From assembly GCA_023460575.1 (NCBI GenBank), contig JAEWPQ010000169.1:1-23086 (forward strand): a stretch of 23,086 bases of DNA. Direction: 5' to 3'. A program made the position numbers and the translations under genes. The notes beneath the pieces were generated by a model. It searched no databases. It saw only the letters and a program-made list of their open reading frames with translations, and had not been told where the DNA came from. Within the stretch, counting starts at the first letter, position 1. Every line of letters starts with the position of its first letter. This document shows, one piece after another, positions 22,875-23,086 of this stretch. The DNA is from Bacillota bacterium (GTDB taxonomy: Bacteria > Bacillota > Clostridia > Lachnospirales > Lachnospiraceae).

Positions 22875-23086
22875 TTATGAAAGATAATTTTTCATGGTTT
22901 TAAGAGCGTTTTTTTCCAGCCTGCTGACCTGAGCCTGACTGATATGGATCTCTTCTGCGACTTCCGTCTGTGTCTTTCCTTCAAAGAAACGCATATCGAT
23001 AATATGCCGTTCCCGTTCCGGAAGTCTTCTCATGGCCTCGTTTAAAGAGATGTCCTCAACCCAGTTTTCTTCCAGGTTTTTCTTGT
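22875..23086 (-). CDS. sigG: Sigma-G C-terminus (partial, 5' end outside the window)
   Basis: Sigma-G is the late forespore sporulation sigma factor. Reading the minus strand from the window edge gives 69 residues up to a TAA at 22875-22877: ENWVEDISLNEAMRRL, then HIIDMRFFEGKTQTEVAEEI, then HISQAQVSRLEKNALKTM. This is region 4 with its helix-turn-helix, and FFEGKTQTEVAEEI..SQAQVSRLEK matches sigma-G rather than sigma-F or sigma-E. The start and regions 2-3 lie beyond 23086. It is convergent with sigE, whereas in Bacillus spoIIGA-sigE-sigG run in one direction. Sigma-F remains a less likely alternative. Confidence 0.88.
   Translation of the reverse strand, partial: KKNLEENWVEDISLNEAMRRLPERERHIIDMRFFEGKTQTEVAEEIHISQAQVSRLEKNALKTMKNYLS

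Noticed and set aside
1..23086. Mobile element or defence island
   Set aside because: No transposase, integrase, attachment site or defence-gene motif; composition and codon use look even across the window.

Overview
The window looks like chromosome of an anaerobic, endospore-forming Firmicute of the Lachnospiraceae (Lacrimispora / [Clostridium] saccharolyticum-like). This is inferred from four things: the tig-clpP-clpX-lon-engB order, the spoIIGA-sigE block, the DUF4364 and DUF5716/DUF5717-type proteins, and the moderate-GC codon use with strong AGGAGG-type ribosome sites. I see no rRNA, tRNA, CRISPR array, insertion sequence or prophage. Almost all of the window is coding.

Layout. (1) 1-6521, plus strand: a protein quality-control block of trigger factor (tig), ClpP, ClpX, Lon and the ribosome-assembly GTPase EngB. 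Its gaps are structured: a hairpin between tig and clpP, a roughly 53-bp tandem repeat between clpP and clpX, and a terminator-like hairpin between clpX and lon. (2) 6508-9170, plus: a polar amino-acid ABC importer (lipoprotein, permease, ATPase) driven by a consensus sigma-A promoter whose -35 box lies inside the end of engB. A hairpin follows the binding-protein gene and a terminator follows the ATPase gene. (3) 9150-10200, plus: a single D-2-hydroxyacid dehydrogenase gene ending at a hairpin shared with the convergent operon. (4) 12231-10172, minus: malic enzyme, a DUF4364 winged-helix protein and a small basic membrane protein. (5) 12221-17940, plus: a three-gene operon of a 1192-residue protein with beta domains and a long helical region (DUF5717 type), a degenerate Hsp70/actin-fold protein (DUF5716 type) and a TPR protein. 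It is transcribed divergently from malic enzyme. (6) 17937-20984, plus: a valine T-box leader and valS, ending at a terminator. (7) 21147-23086: the sporulation block, with spoIIGA and sigE (plus) under a promoter with an abnormally long 21-bp spacer, then the 3' end of sigG on the opposite strand.

How the genes work together. Trigger factor, ClpXP and Lon handle folding and degradation of new or damaged proteins. SpoIIGA is the membrane protease that activates pro-sigma-E, and sigma-G acts later in the forespore. The least understood part is region 5. Its middle gene keeps the Hsp70 fold landmarks, including a substrate-domain-like C-terminus, but has lost the glycines that grip ATP phosphates. 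It is tightly coupled to two helical-repeat proteins, which suggests an undescribed chaperone-like or scaffold complex. That is the best candidate here for a new system.
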